In this document: in pieces, positions 6,294 to 7,807 of the stretch
Position numbering within the stretch: the first letter of the stretch is position 1
Layout of the letters: each line of letters begins with the position of its first letter
DNA from: JBLIKP01 sp047635375
GTDB lineage: Bacteria; Bacteroidota; Bacteroidia; Sphingobacteriales; Sphingobacteriaceae
Direction of reading: 5' to 3'
NCBI GenBank assembly: GCA_047635375.1
Contig: JBLIKP010000097.1
Coordinates: 1 to 7,807, forward strand
Length of the DNA stretch: 7,807 nucleotides
Program-made: the position numbers and the translations under genes
The notes under the pieces: model-generated
Seen by the model: the letters and a program-made list of their open reading frames with translations, nothing else
The model's database searches: none
What the model was told of the DNA's origin: nothing

Positions 6294-6493
6294 TCATTTA
6301 AATCTCCATCATATTTATCGGGAGATAAATACTTATTCACGCTATCCACAAACTCATCGTAAAGAGCTTCTTTGGTTTCAGCTTCATAGGTTATGAATTC
6401 CGGAATACTTAAAATTTTTCCAAAATATTGACCATCAATCGTTGAGTAATCTGATGTACCATTAAATCCTTTATATCTTAATTCGTCAGCCAT
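6290..6493 (-). CDS. HicB-like antitoxin-domain protein, short form without a DNA-binding domain
   Basis: 67 aa. The pattern LRYKGFNGTSDYSTIDGQYFGKI, then IPEFITYEAET and LYDEFVDSVNKYL, matches the degraded RNase-H-like HicB domain (typical form: YKGY.GSVEYS.EDG.FFGKV, then SYEG.T, then F..AVDDYL). Most HicB proteins of this subgroup are about 110 aa and end in a ribbon-helix-helix DNA-binding domain; this one stops after the HicB fold with an acidic tail (SPDKYDGDLND). No HicA toxin is visible beside it. Its ATG lies four bases after the stop of the HerA-like gene, so the two are probably co-transcribed and perhaps translationally coupled. Its own stop (6290-6292) overlaps that of DUF3817. 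It may be a solo HicB domain with a non-toxin role or a remnant of a lost toxin-antitoxin pair. Family assignment rests on pattern recognition only. Confidence 0.62.
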   Translation of the reverse strand: MADELRYKGFNGTSDYSTIDGQYFGKILSIPEFITYEAETKEALYDEFVDSVNKYLSPDKYDGDLND

Positions 6494-6497
6494 AATT

Positions 6498-7807
6498 TTA
6501 TCTTTTTATTCCAAGTACACCTAAAAGTCCACGCATTACTTCTCGTAAAACTGCCCGCCCGATTTGCCTTGCCATGGTGTTTTTGCTTAACGCTTCTAAA
6601 ATTGAATCGTCTTCTTTTAACCTTCTACGGGTAGCTGTCTTGGTAGGGGTAACACGTTTTGCCTCTCTTTGTTCTTGAATTTCGGCTCTTTTTATTTTGG
6701 CCGATAGAATTTCAAAGGCACTCTCCCTATCTATCTCCATATTGTATTTTTCGGCTATAGTCGATGAGTTAACAAGTCCTTTTAATTCCTGATCATCAAG
6801 CACTCCCATTCTTCTCATGGGCGGACGAAGAAGGTTTGCTGCCAACGGTGTTGGAATTCCCTTTTCATTTAGTGCGGTAATTAAGGCTTCCCCAATTCCA
6901 AGGGAAGTTAATATCTCGTCGGTTTTGTAAAATGGAGAAATCGGATAATTCTCAGAAGGTCTTTTAATTGCCTTCCTATCTTCTGCAGTAAAGGCTCTTA
7001 GTGCATGCTGAATTTTTAAACCAAGCTGACTTAGCACCTCATCTGGCAGGTCTGTTAGATTTTGAGTACAGAAATAAATCCCTACTCCTTTAGATCTAAT
7101 TAGCTTTACGATAGATTCTAATTGACTTTTCAAATCACGTGAGGCCTCCTTAAAGATAAAGTGAGCCTCATCAATGAAAACACAAAGTTTTGGTCGGTCG
7201 CTATCTCCTTGTTCTGGGAATTTAGAATAAATTTCTGCCAACAGGCAAAGCATAAATGTGCTAAACAGTTTTGGTTTATCCTGGATATCAGAAAGCCTCA
7301 GAATTGAAAGAAAACCGTTTCCGTCTTTATCTTTTCTAAGCAGATCTTCCACATCAAAGGAAAGCCCCCAAAAAACTTATCGGCGCCTTGTTGCTCAAGC
7401 TCTATTATCTTACGCATTATGGTGCGGTTGAGCTAATGGCACCGTATTCTTGTTTGATTTTTTCTTTCCCTTCACCTGTTGAAAACTGCAAGATTTTCCG
7501 AAGGTCCTTAAGGTCGATTAGGGGTAATTTATTATCGTCACAATACTTAAAAAGCAATGAAATTATTCCGTCTTAAGTATCATTTAAATTTAAAATTTTT
7601 GAAATCAAGACCGGTCCATACTCTGGCACCTTAGTCCGAAGCCTCGCTCCTGGCTCATCAGAAAGGGTAAGTAACTCCACGGGGAATCCTTTTGCCTCCC
7701 ATTCTTCAGAAATAAATGAATGCCTATGAACAATGTGCTTATTGGGTATTCCTTGGGCAGCAATTCCACTTAAACCCCCTTTTAAATCCATTAAAACCAC
7801 GGGTACA
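6498..7807 (-). pseudogene. HerA-like ATPase of the DUF853/YjgR family, interrupted by one nonsense and two frameshift lesions (5' end outside window)
   Basis: The gene enters from the right edge. 7807-7576 encodes VLMDLKGGLSG and LLTLSDEPGARLRTKVPEYGP, then LNLNDT, and meets TAA at 7573-7575. The same frame continues with DGIISLLFKYCDD and EYGAISST. After about 7426 the frame shifts by one (a G seems lost near 7424-7425) to give IMRKIIELEQQGADKFFG. At the five-C run 7365-7369 it shifts by one again to SFDVEDLLRK. It then stays open to TAA at 6498-6500. This last part (about 290 codons) has Walker B VFIDEAH, RSKGVGIYFCTQNLTDLPDEVL, HALRAFTAEDRKAIK and the C-terminal RQIGRAVLREVMRGLLG typical of YjgR. 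Walker A would lie upstream of the window. The usual KGD after the first strand reads KGG here (codon 7774-7776). The family is a cytoplasmic P-loop ATPase related to HerA/FtsK; its role is poorly known. A GTG at 7352-7350 looks like a start but lies mid-domain. The HicB-like gene follows four bases after its stop. Confidence 0.8.

Noticed and set aside
5467..7575. Reassignment of TAA to glutamine, which would heal two of the lesions
   Set aside because: Intact genes in the window (recQ, cold-shock, DUF2130, FKBP, phosphatase, HicB-like) all end at TAA where the family ends, so TAA is an ordinary stop here.
7388..7576. Plus-strand open frame opposite the damaged part of the HerA-like gene
   Set aside because: The minus-strand translation across this interval is clearly DUF853-like once the shifts are repaired, so the plus-strand frame is a shadow.
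6290..7807. HerA-based defence system or a HicAB toxin-antitoxin pair
   Set aside because: The ATPase matches the DUF853/YjgR family rather than defence HerA, no nuclease or NADase effector gene is adjacent, and no HicA toxin is seen on either side of the HicB-like gene.

Overview
The window comes from an AT-rich genome of the phylum Bacteroidota, most likely the Flavobacteriia. Several things point there: a PafA-type alkaline phosphatase with a full active site, a DUF3817 membrane protein, genes without clear Shine-Dalgarno sequences, and promoters of the TTG...TAnnTTTG type. The content looks chromosomal and mostly housekeeping. I see no rRNA, tRNA, CRISPR array, transposase or phage gene.

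Layout, left half (1-5184). The window opens inside the 3' part of a RecQ-family DNA helicase gene (end of the RQC domain, HRDC domain, C-terminal helix-turn-helix). It converges through a strong hairpin terminator on a minus-strand gene for a cold-shock-domain protein with a basic N-terminal tail. Upstream of that, also on the minus strand, lies a DUF2130 protein: a zinc-ribbon start, a long coiled coil and a nuclease-like C-terminal region. A 450-base gap follows, rich in inverted repeats and without a recognisable gene. It ends in the promoter and structured leader of a SlyD-like FKBP prolyl isomerase (+). This gene shares a bidirectional terminator with a convergent, secreted PafA-like alkaline phosphatase (-).

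Right half (5185-7807). This part holds two damaged genes around two intact small ones. A truncated-haemoglobin-like lipoprotein gene (+) is interrupted by an in-frame TAA and a one-base frameshift. It is followed by an intact DUF3817 membrane protein with a textbook Bacteroidota promoter. On the minus strand, a HerA-like ATPase gene of the DUF853/YjgR family enters from the right edge. It carries one nonsense codon and two one-base frameshifts within about 210 bases, and a lone HicB-like antitoxin-domain gene follows four bases after its stop. The HicB-like gene and the DUF3817 gene meet tail to tail with overlapping stop codons.

The genes do not form one pathway; this looks like a mosaic of separate small transcription units. 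I found no convincing undescribed multi-gene system. The points most worth checking are the clustered lesions in two otherwise well-preserved genes (true pseudogenes or sequence errors), the lone HicB-like domain coupled to a HerA-like ATPase gene, the mutually exclusive hairpins in the 2624-3006 gap, and the terminator-like hairpin in the FKBP leader.
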